Shown here one piece after another: positions 1-10,873 of a DNA stretch of 64,000 nucleotides. Positions within the stretch are counted from its first letter, which is position 1, and each line of letters opens with the position of its first letter. Origin of the DNA: Solenopsis invicta (lineage: Eukaryota > Arthropoda > Insecta > Hymenoptera > Formicidae); contig NC_052671.1 in NCBI RefSeq assembly GCF_016802725.1, forward strand, positions 25,359,728 to 25,423,727, in the 5' to 3' direction. Position numbers and translations under genes: made by a program. The notes beneath the pieces were generated by a model. That model did no database searches. It saw only the letters and a list, made by a program, of their open reading frames with translations, and was not told the origin of the DNA.

Positions 1-2440
1 GCCGTGGTCAAACCATAATATCTCAACAGCGCGCGGCGCGGTGCAGCGTGCCAATATGCTATCAGTCATATGATAAAACTATAATATGTTATTTTTCGGA
101 ATTTTGACTTGAAATTTTCACCAGACATTCTCGAAAAATTGTAAAATTGTAATATGTAATACGCCGCGGGCCTGATAGTTTATTAATACATACAAGGCAT
201 TGCAGTTCTGTCCTGTTGTTTGGTTGCTAGGCAACCGATCATCAGTGAGTCGCTCTTTCCGTTTTAAAAGGACTAACACGTACAATTAATCTTTACGTTT
301 AAATGCCCAAAAATGTATTTTAAATAAAATAATTAAAGAATCTCACAATATTAAACATTATAAATATGTAATAATCCAAAAATTGATTTTTTTGACCTTG
401 CTAGGTATATATGCCCCCTTAAGATGCCCAAAGTTTCATATTAACATTTTTAAATACGACAATGAATTACATGATATTAATAAATATATCATGCAAACAA
501 GAAGTATGAGATTACTGTTAACAGGCAAAGGATTAAAACAGATATTGATATTTCAGGATCTAAAATTCTTCTAGGTCTAATAAGAAAAGGAAGATATACA
601 TGTGAATCATACTTCTATTACTTCATTTATCCAACGGAGTCGAAATTAGTAAGTTGAACTCATAATGGGAGATATATCTAGCTATTATATCTGATTTAGT
701 TGAAACAGTGCAGATAACTTCCGTAACATTAGCAAAGATGTTAGATAAGTGGAGATAAGAGGAGCGAGAGAGAAGTATGTCAGAGCAATTCATGTAACAG
801 GCGAACTCGATGGCCGTCATTCCTGTCGAATCACTGAAGCCAACGGAAGCGAATTCTCCGGTGGCTGATGTAACATCGTGGAGACCCACTGACACGCATC
901 AAACGATAATGCTTATCCTGAGACAGATTATGCGGAGAAATGTTTTTTCAATTTAAATTCCTGCTTTGCGACACAGGAAGTTGCAATCTTCTAAATTCGT
1001 AAGACTTCCACGAAAATAACGTCACCAAAGAAGTATCGCATACAGACACAAAACTAATTATGTGGACACAGAATTGTTGCACGTTTATTTTATGCTACTC
1101 ACTGAATATTTTATATTATATTCATTAAATATTTACGTTATTTTATGCGAATTCACTAAATATGTATTATAATTTTTAAGAATAACTCTCGAGTGAAAGT
1201 GATAACCTTTACCAGTGATACATTTCCGTCTCTCAAAAGCAAACTTGTATTGAAACTAAAAACATTCAAATCACATTTAATAGTATTTAATCGCAAATTT
1301 TATGAGAAAGTAGCATTAAATAAAATTTTTTACGCTAATACTAATAAAACTAATAATACTAATAATACTAATAAATATGCGTACTAAAGTTCACCATTTT
1401 GATTCATTTACACGTTTAAAAGTTATTTAACTAAAACTGCAACAAAGTATCATTTTCTCCATATAAGCCATTTTAAGCTTTTACTAGTTTTTCTTTGCAG
1501 TTGGTTTGTAGGACCAAAATTCGGGTATTTATGATCAAAATTTTTATTATTGATTAGAGAAAGAAAGAATAAATTTTAGAAGCAATTTTTTAATTTTGAT
1601 AAATTCTAGCTAATATTGTAGCTAAAACATTCTTAAATAAACAAGATAATCTTTCTTATATGTGTACACGAAACTAATTGGCAGGATACACAAGATATTA
1701 GGAGATTGTTTTATGCTACAAATTAAGAACTCACGAGGGAACCATACAAAGTTGATACATGAATTTCGTGAAAAAAATATCCGCATCTAGATCTGTTTAA
1801 ACACATGTGACAGGTTTAATTTTTCGCAAGCCCATAAAAAAAATTGGAAGATTGAAAGTTAGCGCGCGCGTAGTAGGTCCACTATATTGTTGACTTTTTT
1901 TATTTTGTTGACTGAGCAGAATAGGCTGTAATGTATATAAAGCACGGATTACAGAAATTATTGTTATACATGATGTTTTATTAATGTCAACTTTGCTGTT
2001 GAATGTACGAATGTTTATGAATTACGTAGTAATTTAATAATTAATAACTATACTTTTCATGATTAAAACAACTATAATTATGTAGTTAGCACGAAAAATG
2101 ACTATTAATTATAGTTAAATTATAATAATTGCATTTTTTTCTTTCACTGGACATCTCGAACGTAAGTTTACAAAACGGCGATAGCTTTATTGCTCTATGC
2201 ATTGCGTACTGACAAATGTCAAGGTTCTGTTATAAAAATATATTACTTTCCATAGTGCTTTTGTGTGTTTTATTCGCTTATGTTCGTAATCACTGAAAGT
2301 ATGAAAAATAGGAAAGCGTGTCGACTCCACTCTTTCTTTCATAGCCATTCCACTTGCACATCACGAAGACTTTGATGAGGTAGACTCTTTCGATGTCGCT
2401 TAGATATTGCGCAATCTATGAATCCGGTTCTAGTTCTGTT
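1..2440. other. Non-coding stretch, no gene recognised
   Basis: AT-rich sequence with only short, low-quality open frames and no recognisable protein motif, splice pattern or repeat structure. The one notable site is the RFX X-box listed separately. It could be upstream or intronic sequence of a gene lying outside the window. Confidence 0.5.
222..236. promoter_or_regulatory. Perfect palindromic X-box (RFX site)
   Basis: The 15-bp GGTTGCTAGGCAACC is a full two-half-site match to the RFX X-box (GTTGCY-N-RGCAAC). In animals RFX factors use such sites just upstream of cilium and flagellum genes. No ciliary gene is visible on either side within the window, so the target, if any, lies left of base 1 or is unannotatable here. 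The match is seen directly; the function is inferred. Confidence 0.5.
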
Positions 2441-2450
2441 TGCTTTCTCA

Positions 2451-2462
2451 CACACACACACA

Positions 2463-2501
<39 letters not shown>

Positions 2502-2544
2502 CTCTCCTCCTCTCTCCCCCCCTCACCACCCCCTCACTTCTCAC

Positions 2545-2608
<64 letters not shown>

Positions 2609-2617
2609 CTCTCTCTA
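2451..2617. repeat. CA/CT microsatellite
   Basis: A short CA run passes into two long TC runs (about 2465-2507 and 2549-2617) separated by a CCTC-rich interruption. All open frames across it encode Leu/Ser or Arg/Glu repeats and are artefacts of the dinucleotide. Confidence 0.95.
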
Positions 2618-2642
2618 GAAAAAGCGGCAACGGGGATTTTCG

Positions 2643-3342
2643 GGTAAATCAGTCGCTGGGGCAACTCGTGTCCGTTTCGCGGAAATAGGATACAGACACG
2701 ATAAGCGACCGTTTGTACGCCGCGATTTCGAGGGAGTGAAAAAAATGCGAATCGATCGTTCGAACTCGCATAATCGCTGCGCCGCAACAAGGAAAAGGAA
2801 ATTGATGAAAAAGAAAGCTTATTCGCGACGGACGTCGTTGCCACTGTCGATATTACGGGAATAATGAAACTGCATTACGCTGCGACTTTATAATACAATA
2901 AACTGCAGATCTAAAAAAGAAATGCTTTTAATTCTGAATGATTGCAAACTTAAATAAATCAGGGGCTAAATTTAAAGAAAGAAAGAAATATTAGAGACTC
3001 ATTCTTTTGTTTAACTTTGTATAGGCCTTAATAAATATTTTAAATAGTTGAATTTAAAAAATAATAAAATTAAAGTTTATTTATAATAGTTTATTTAAAA
3101 TTTCTAATTAATTGTTAAAGATTTAATTGAAAAAATTGTGAAAATAGAATAATTTCCAATTTTAAAATTTCAGATTAAAAATTAATTTTTAACTGGTCTA
3201 TTTTAAAGAATCTAATTATTTACGTAAAGTACAAATAGAATTATATATATGTAAGTCTTTAAGAATTTTCTTTTTCTTTCTCACTTTTAACTTTCTTTTC
3301 AAATTTCTACAAACACCTTCTGAAATTGTTTTATTGCATAGA
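2643..3342. other. Non-coding stretch
   Basis: Nothing recognisable. 2643-2860 is less AT-rich than its surroundings and then gives way to AT-rich DNA. No gene, repeat unit or element end was seen. Confidence 0.4.
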
Positions 3343-3493
3343 AAGCCTGCGGCAGACGATGCGATTTTTCCTGCTGGATTGCTTGCGATCTACTGAATTA
3401 CTAGAATTTCTGCGAGCTGTTTGGTTCATTTCTAGCAATTTACTAAATCGCAAGCAATCCAGCAGGAAAAATCGCATCATCTGCCGCCGGCTT
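3343..3493. mobile_element. 151-bp palindromic MITE
   Basis: The two ends are inverted copies over about 47 bp each (left arm starts AAGCCTGCGGCAGACGATGC, right arm is its near-perfect complement with a few mismatches), joined by about 55 bp of loop. The size and structure fit a short foldback MITE. No clear target-site duplication was seen, so the superfamily is unknown. Confidence 0.7.
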
Positions 3494-3995
3494 AAAAGTG
3501 TAAGTACATACTTCCAATTTTATTCCTAGAAATGTGCGTGTTAAAATTAAAATAAAGGACGGTTTTTTGGAAATGGTAGATTGACAATCCATTCGTGGTG
3601 AACTTTTAAGGGCTGGAAGTGAGTATATCATGTCACTTTCCAAATAATTCTTACTGTCGAGTAGCACGCCTTCGTCTCTCTGCCGTGGGATTAGCGACAT
3701 TTTTTTCCATGAACATGACATGGAAACTGGAAATGAATAAGAATATACAGCATTGTGTAACTAGCTGTATATGCGTACGTATGCGTGAATACAATTTGTG
3801 TACATGTGTAGAAATCGCCGTGCGAAACAGCGACTGTTGAATCGAGAACAGTTTTGTCGCTTGTGTAACAAAGAAGTTGAACGAAGAAACGTGATAACGA
3901 TTAAACAGTATAATTAATATACCGTACTTATAATAATAAAAAGTTATTATTTATTTATTTAAGAATTAAAAAGAATAAAAAGCAATCTTAAGAAT
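3494..3995. other. Non-coding stretch
   Basis: No gene or repeat recognised between the palindromic MITE and the TTAA-flanked element; the last 100 bp are very AT-rich. Confidence 0.4.
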
Positions 3996-3999
3996 TTAA

Positions 4000-5574
4000 G
4001 GAGTAACGCCATTCTAGAATTTTCAAAAAATCGGTTTTCTTTTTTTTTTTTTTTTATTGCTTAAATGATACTTTAAGGTCTTAGAAATAAGGTACAAAAA
4101 ATCTAAAAGCGAAGAAAGATCTCTAAGTGTCATTTTTGAAAGATTAAAGCATCGTACTTTTCGATAAGATATGAAGCGTTTGTGAAGAGATCCTTCTGAG
4201 AATAATAAAAGGATTAGTTATCTACAGTGAAGCTTATGTAAGGTTTTCTTCCTAGTGAACGAGTAAAAAAAAAGGGAATGCATTGATCATGTCCAAAAAC
4301 GAATGGGTACCTGCCTTTGCCACTTGAAATCCACGAAAGAACTTGGAGAAAAAAGTAAATTGAATAGGAAACTTATAAATGAATTGTCTCTTTTTTTGGA
4401 TCCATCGTAATTATGATTCAATTGTAAATATGAGACGAGAGATCTGGACAACTCTTTATCATAAATTATTCACAGACAAAAAGTCACAGAATGATAAATG
4501 CCCGCCCGGTAAAGATTCGTGGTGTAAATGGCACCAGGCGAAAACCATTAATATATTAGCTGAATTCAAGCAAAAGCCAGCTCTTTCTGATTTTGGATGC
4601 TATTAAGCCAATCTATAAAGACTTAAGCAGTGACGATCTTCTTGAACGTTGTTTAAGTGGCTACACACAAAGCAGTAATGAGAGTTTCAACTTTGATTTG
4701 GTTAATGGCTCTAAAAACAGTTTTCAGCGGTAAAGTTATCCTTGATACTGCAAGTAATATTGCTGTTTGCATACTCAATGATGGCTATTCAAACGTTATA
4801 AAAATTATGGAAGAGTTAAGCATGACAATTGGACCGAACTGCTACAATTACTGCCTCGAGAATAACGCGCGACGCATCAAGTATTCGGTGCGCTTGCTAA
4901 CAAATGCTGCAAAAGGGACTTGATTATCTCTAAAATCGACCAAGAGGGTTAAGGAGGAGGAGAACATCAATAAGGAAAGCCAATTGTATGGTGCAGATTA
5001 AAGGTAAACAAAGTTCTATCTCTGATTGTTACACAAAAACTTTAAACGCGTTTTTCTTGAAATCACTTTTTTTAAGCTTGCCGAACCCATAACTCCTATA
5101 AATCTTGACCGATTTTAACTGTAGCATTTAAAATACATTTGCCAGCGAACTACGTACGGATTTTACGTTTCGTTATAAACTTTGTTTTTTTTATAAACAA
5201 TTTTCTGCAAAATTTTTAGTCAAAAAAGTAAACTTTTTCTTCAAACTTGTGTCATTTATACAAAAAAAATTATCTTTTAATTTCCGTACGTAGTTCGCTA
5301 GCTAATAACATAAAGAACTAAAAAAAATTTGGTTCTTTGTTCTAGAGCAAAAATTGGAGCAGATTTTGGTTTGGCAGTGAGGCACCTTCCGAAACGTGTG
5401 GTCAAGTTTTTTCACCGCCATTTTGTAATAAAACTACACAACAAAAATTTTTTTAATACTTTGAAATATGTAGAATAAGGTACTTAAAAAAGATTTTGCT
5501 TTACTGTTTTCGTTTTCCTGTAAAAAATGATCAAAAATAGGCCTTTTTTGGAGGCTCTAGAGTGGCGTTACTCC
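4000..5574 (+). mobile_element. TTAA-flanked Kolobok-type DNA transposon, degenerate
   Basis: The element is bounded by TTAA at 3996-3999 and 5575-5578. Its terminal inverted repeats begin GGAGTAACGCCA and continue as TTCTAGA on the left and CTCTAGA on the right. Known Kolobok elements duplicate TTAA and have 5'-RR...YY-3' ends, which fits; piggyBac also uses TTAA but typically starts CCY. Inside is a decayed transposase remnant (separate entry). A second internal inverted pair (about 5143-5160 and 5284-5302, core CGTACGTAGTTCGC) flanks AT-rich non-coding sequence. At 1.57 kb it is too short to be autonomous. Confidence 0.75.
4267..4923 (+). pseudogene. Broken PF20700 (Mutator-like/Kolobok) transposase, C-terminal part
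   Basis: Three frames must be combined to follow the family pattern. ECIDHVQKRMG is near 4276, CPPGKDSWCKW near 4500, and DDLLERCLSGYTQSSNESFN followed by a KTVFSG...AVCILNDG...MTIGPNCYNYCLE stretch runs to about 4900. This order (ECxxHVxKRMG, CPPGxxSWCxW, TQxxNES) is characteristic of the C-terminal half of the Mutator-like transposase domain common in arthropod genomes. The N-terminal half with the first catalytic Asp is missing, and several frame changes are needed, so it is dead. The same family reappears as an apparently intact gene at 61887. Family assignment is from motif recall; the Kolobok label is inferred from the TTAA flanks. Confidence 0.75.
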
Positions 5575-5578
5575 TTAA

Positions 5579-6044
5579 CATATCTGAGTTAAAGTCTATG
5601 TAAAAATTATAATTTAGCATTGAAAAATTTAATTTAGTGCTTCACATTCTCAATTATTTTTATAATCAATTTCCAAGCGGTACACAGCATGGACATAGCA
5701 AAATGTTTCTGCGTCTTTTCTTTCAAAGTACAGTGAAGCCTCTCATATCTGAAATAATAGAGAGACAAAATTGTTTGAATAAGAAAATTTCCGAATAATA
5801 GAATAAATACACTTTTATATTAAATATTATTTATTTAAACAAAAACTTAAATTTTTAACAAAAAGTATTTCATATATTCAAATAAACTTAAATTCTTTAC
5901 ATTACTAACTCTTGTTTAATTTAGAGCTGTATTATGATCGTAAAAACAATTTGGCGACGGAGTCTATTGAATTTGAGGAAACTATATGAAATCACACAAA
6001 CAAATATAAGCATTAAGATCTAGCTACCATCGTTGAAGGCATTC

Positions 6045-6106
<62 letters not shown>

Positions 6107-7049
6107 GAGAGCCAGTGATTCGATGTTTAATTAGATCAAACTACGTTTTAATTCATTACACTTTTTTCCATGTAAGTATAAAGTAATGAAATTTCAAACT
6201 TGAGTTAGCTTTTTATTTACTTTCTTAAGTGACTGAATTTTTAAGTAATTACATTAACATAATCTCCTATTTGTAATTAAATTTATCACTCTTTTGATAT
6301 TCGCTATCAATTATCTCTGTGCAATTACATTTCAGATTAAAATTATTATCACCATCAACGTCACATCCGTAAAAGTTTTAAACCTCCAATGAGACCAAAG
6401 TCATTGACCTCTCGTGCGATGCAGACCGAACAGGAAAGTGGTTGGCTTAAGCGGTCAAGCGATCGCTTCGTCGACGACATCGTTAATCATCCCGATGTCG
6501 TCGATAATGACGCAGCGAGAGGAAACAATAGAGCAAAGAGATTGCGATTACATAGATATATTTACACCGGTAGGAACATAATAGTTATTATTACTCGGAT
6601 GTAGACCACATGCTGTCCTGGATATGAATCAGGCTCTTATGACCGTTTTCCTTCCACGCTGGTACACTCCGTCGATTCGTAGATCGCAAGATGAATCAAC
6701 AATAATTACCCACGGCTTTCCCGGGGACGAGATGTGTAGGCAGATTCTCGCATGATGTGACGGGTTCCTCTATTTATAATTGTCGACCGCAATATATCTT
6801 GCGTGAAATAACATAGACCTATTTCACAAAACTCACAAGTATCTTCCTGGTATATTGTTTGGTAGCATTGGCGAATTTATGTATTTTTCTGCTGGTATCA
6901 GAACGCGAATAACATGCCATTAATTTTACTGATATCGATGGACCGTTTTGCCTTTATAGATTAAAGATAAGATTATAAATCGCTGAGTTAAATACGGAAT
7001 AAGCCGTAATACGTGTCAATACGTTTTTAGTCTTATATTTTTCTGATAC
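5579..7049. other. Non-coding stretch with an AT microsatellite
   Basis: An (AT)n tract occupies about 6048-6102. The rest shows no convincing coding sequence; the 71-codon frame at 6389-6604 has no recognisable motif or splice context. Confidence 0.5.
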
Positions 7050-7644
7050 TACACTGTTAAAAATTTCTGCCGTAAATTTAATGAAAAGTACTGGAAGCAA
7101 TAGTCAATCACGCACATTATAAAAGCATTTTAATGTTGTCAATGAAAATTAAGTTACGTAACAAAAATTTAATGTAACATGAATTAAATTTCATGCATAT
7201 TAATGTACAAATACAATAATGTAAAAACTAAAAATTCAGCTCATGTTACTGAAATTTAATGTGCGTTGAATGAAAGGTAATGTTTATTGGCATAAAGTGT
7301 AATGTTCATTGTACATAAAGTTTAATGTTTATTGTGTATGAAATTTAATGTTCATTGTGCATGAAGTTTGTTGTTCATTGTGCATGAAGTTTAATGTTTA
7401 CTGTACATAAAGTTTAATGTGTACTGTGCATAAAGTTTAATGTTCATTGTAGATGAAGTTTAATGTTCATTGTGCATAAAGTTTAATGTTCATTATGCAT
7501 GAAGTTTAATGTTCATTGTGCCATTAAATTTTAGTTACGTAATTTAATTTTTATTGACAACATTAAAATGCTTTTAATGTACGTGATTGATTTTTGCTTC
7601 CAGTACTTTTCATTAAATCTAATGCAGAAATTTTTAACAATGTA
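7050..7644. mobile_element. 595-bp foldback MITE with internal 23-bp tandem repeats
   Basis: The ends are long imperfect inverted repeats (about 115-130 bp; outermost TACAYTGTTAAAAATTTCTGC), the left at about 7050-7165 and the right at about 7515-7644. Between them lies a tandem array of about ten 23-bp units of the type ATRAAGTTTAATGTTCATTGTG (about 7275-7522). The array probably expanded inside the MITE. No target-site duplication was resolved. Confidence 0.75.
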
Positions 7645-7768
7645 TAATTAAATTTCTATTTGTATTATTAAAATGAATTACAAACTGTCTTTATTATCCA
7701 ATATAACAATATCATTACGTATTTCTAATAGTGTATATCACATTATATAAGTATATTTACCATAAGTA

Positions 7769-10700
7769 TCACTGGGTTAAATTGAATTGGTCAGAAAAAG
7801 CCGAAAGTTCTTTGGCAAGTTTAAATACTCGCACATCAAATGATTTATTATATCGACGAGCTTTTGATGCACTTTTTGCTCCTCTTTGTGGATTTATTTG
7901 TAAAAAAATTCTGAAAACAGTAAATATTTAAATTAAATAAATTAAAAATTCTTATATTTATTAACATTTTTAATATATATAAGGTAACTGTACCTCATAT
8001 GACCTATCTAAGCTTTTTTTTAATTTTTTGCTGAATCCAAAATTAAAAACTGATGGCCAATTCAAAGGCAGATTCAAAGTAGAAAATATTTATGAACATT
8101 AATTTAAAATATGAGACAGTTTTAAATATTTACGTGGCCGCAATGCATAAAGATTTTTAGAAAGTGTCATTTAGGTCGTATTAGATACATAAGTTACTTA
8201 ATTGTTCTAACTAGTCTAATAATATTATTTCGTTTTCACAAAAAGTGTTAGAAAGATGGATAATAAAAAGAAACAATAAAAAAATGTGATTTTATTATCA
8301 ACAACAAAATACTAAAATCGAGTTGTCAACTGTTGCAAACACGTTGACAGCCTGTACAACACAGCGTTATTTGTTCAATTCATCATATAACCAAGAAACT
8401 TATAGAAATAACAAGTAGGCCATATTGAGTATTAAGCTATATAGGATATACTTACGTTATATACATTTATATAGAAATTATAATAAATCGTAGTTACCTT
8501 TGTATAAATTCTAGAGATTTTTCAATTTTAGGTGAATAGCAAAATCCATAAACGTAGTATGCGAGAAAAGTTATCAAGATTCCTTCCAGAGAATTCGTGG
8601 AAGTAATTGAAACTTTTTTATTAATAATGACAGTACATTTTGCATTCTCGTCGTATAATGATTTTCCTGCAAAGTACAATTCAAAATTATGATTAAAGGT
8701 GTAAAGTAAAGCATTTATTGTTTAAAGGCTTTTAATAAAAATACCTCTGATGATAAGCACAGGATACTCAGTGTCAGCAGCATTTATTACATCAGCATCA
8801 TCAACGTCATTCTAAAATATAAAAATATAATAACAGAGAAATATTCGACCGGTAAAAACACAAACAAGAACGCCTTTGTCTTCAACAGTCGTAGCTAGAT
8901 CTTAGTGCTTAAATTTATTTAAGAAACAACTCACTATAATTTAGTAATTAAAAAAAAATTTTTTTAATATTATTTTTTAAATATATTATTTTACTTTTAA
9001 AATATATTAATTTTACTCTACTTCATTATTTTTTTTTATGTACATTTCAAAATTTTATTGAGCTTTTTTATTAATGACTTATACTTACTCCAATTATTTT
9101 AAAAAGAAAATTTTCCTTTTCATTGAAATAAAAGATTAATAATCGGAAAATCACTAATAGTTTTGGTATTTTATCCTTCCTTATTTGAACAGCTGTTTTG
9201 CAGTCGTTTATAATCTCATTTATTTCATTTGCTTTTTTTTCTGTGAATGTTTGAAATATTGCCGTATGGATTTCGTCTTGTTACTAAGTGAATTTGTCCA
9301 GACTTGAACAACATTTTTTCCTAATAATCGAGAACAGTGTTGGAAGAAACAATCGGTTTCTTGTAAGAAAGGCCACTCAGCAGCTATTATCTCTAAATTT
9401 CTGTTTTTATCATTTAATACGGCACGAAGAGTTGGATACGTTTCTTCCATTAATTTTAAAACTTGTGGATTTATTTCGTGAAGGGCGAAAAGTTCTAATA
9501 AAGTACGTCGTTTATTTTCACTTTCAGCATTTTCATATAATAGAATAGGTGCATACTCAACGCAGCCATACTCGTCTTGACGTCGTGATGTAGCTTGCTG
9601 CTGACGTTCTTCTTGCTCCGCATCGTCACTGTCATAATTCGTAGCTTTCGAAAACGATTTACGTTTTTTTGAATTAATCTTATAAAGACAGGCGTTATAA
9701 ATTTCAAGCCGTACGGTTTCTAAGCCACTTCCCCACATTTCATCGTTACCAATTGTATCAGCAAAAGTTTTCGGATAAGTATTGCAGAGAATTGTCGCAA
9801 TTTCATGTGCTTTACATCTTGTCGTGTTTTTGAGAGTATCAATCATATATTCTACGATTTTCTGAATAACTGCTTTTCTGTCTGAAAAACACAGTTTATC
9901 TCCTCTTACGCAAGCAGTAACTATTCTTTCCGATAATTTACTCCATACTCCGTCTTCTAGATTTATTGATTTTACTTTTGTACTTGATCTATTTGATGAA
10001 CTTAATGCTTCAGAACATGTACTGATAGAACTAGAATCTGAAATGAATAAAAAAAAAAAACACTTGAGTGTATACAGGAAAAGGTGGGATAAAACAAGGT
10101 AGTTAAGGTTTGATGATAAATAAAAACCAAGTTTTTAATGAAAAAAGTAATGAAATGTATACCTGAAATGTCATTTCTCTGTATTGTCGAACTAGATTCA
10201 TTTAAAACAATTTGGTTATCTTCATTTTTTTTATCATAGTCCGAAGACATGTTTATACCTAAAATCGTTAAAACAATCATATCTTTAGATTGTTCTGCAT
10301 ATTCCAGTAGCACATCATTATCATCTATCTCTGTTCCATCGTTTTGTAAAAGTAACTACAAAAAAATTCAATTACATTATATTCTTATAATGAGTAGGTT
10401 GATAAACGTAACTCATTTTTTGTAAATAATACATATGTAACGTTTTCTTTGGGAGGGGGGGAGGAGTTCTGATTACTTATATAAAAAATTACTTTACAGA
10501 TTATTTATACAAAAAAGCAAACAATTTTTATTTGTAAATCCATCGATTTCTAATAAAGGTACAACTACCTATACTATTCGTAAAAACGTTTTTCACATAA
10601 AAAAAAGATTTTAAAATTTTTACTAATTTGAATGTATTTACGTTGCACTAGTCTAAAAATAATAAAGTAAACAACACACAAAAATTGAATAGTAACTATA

Positions 10701-10873
10701 ATCTTAGTTGAAAAAATACATTATAAATAATGATAAAAACTTATAATTACCTTGTAAGTATTGTCTTCAGGAAGTTTTAATTTTTTTATTGCAATTTCAA
10801 TTATTTAGGATATACTATTTGCTTTTATCATGATTCTTTTGTGATTAGGTGATTCTACTTTGAATAATGGCAT
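7769..10873 (-). pseudogene. Six-exon CIDE-N-like / SAMD3-like gene with two disabling changes
   Basis: Six exons join in frame with GT-AG junctions: 10873-10751, 10355-10163, 10037-9089, 8811-8745, 8666-8498 and 7910-7769. Exons 1-2 read like the small ubiquitin-fold/CIDE-N start of a family of uncharacterised insect proteins (MPLFKVESPNHKRIMIKA..., DGTEIDDNDVLLEYAE). Exon 3 holds the body (GVWSKLSERIV..., CKAHEIATILCNTYP, WPFLQ), resembling fish SAMD3-like proteins. Exon 5 has GKSLYDEN and a conserved hydrophobic stretch ending LEFIQR, and exon 6 gives a basic tail ending FNLTQ. Codon 23 of exon 1 is TAA, and the frame shifts at an A8 run (9233-9240) in exon 3. The splice sites are intact, so this is either a young pseudogene or a live gene with sequence errors. 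The biochemical role is unknown; family recall is moderate. Confidence 0.75.

Noticed and set aside
2393..2844. Open frames across the CA/CT microsatellite (Ser/Leu-rich plus strand, Arg/Glu-rich minus strand)
   Set aside because: Dinucleotide repeats keep several frames open at once; no start context, splice sites or motifs.
6389..6604. 71-codon frame in GC-richer DNA
   Set aside because: No motif, and no exon boundaries that would extend it.
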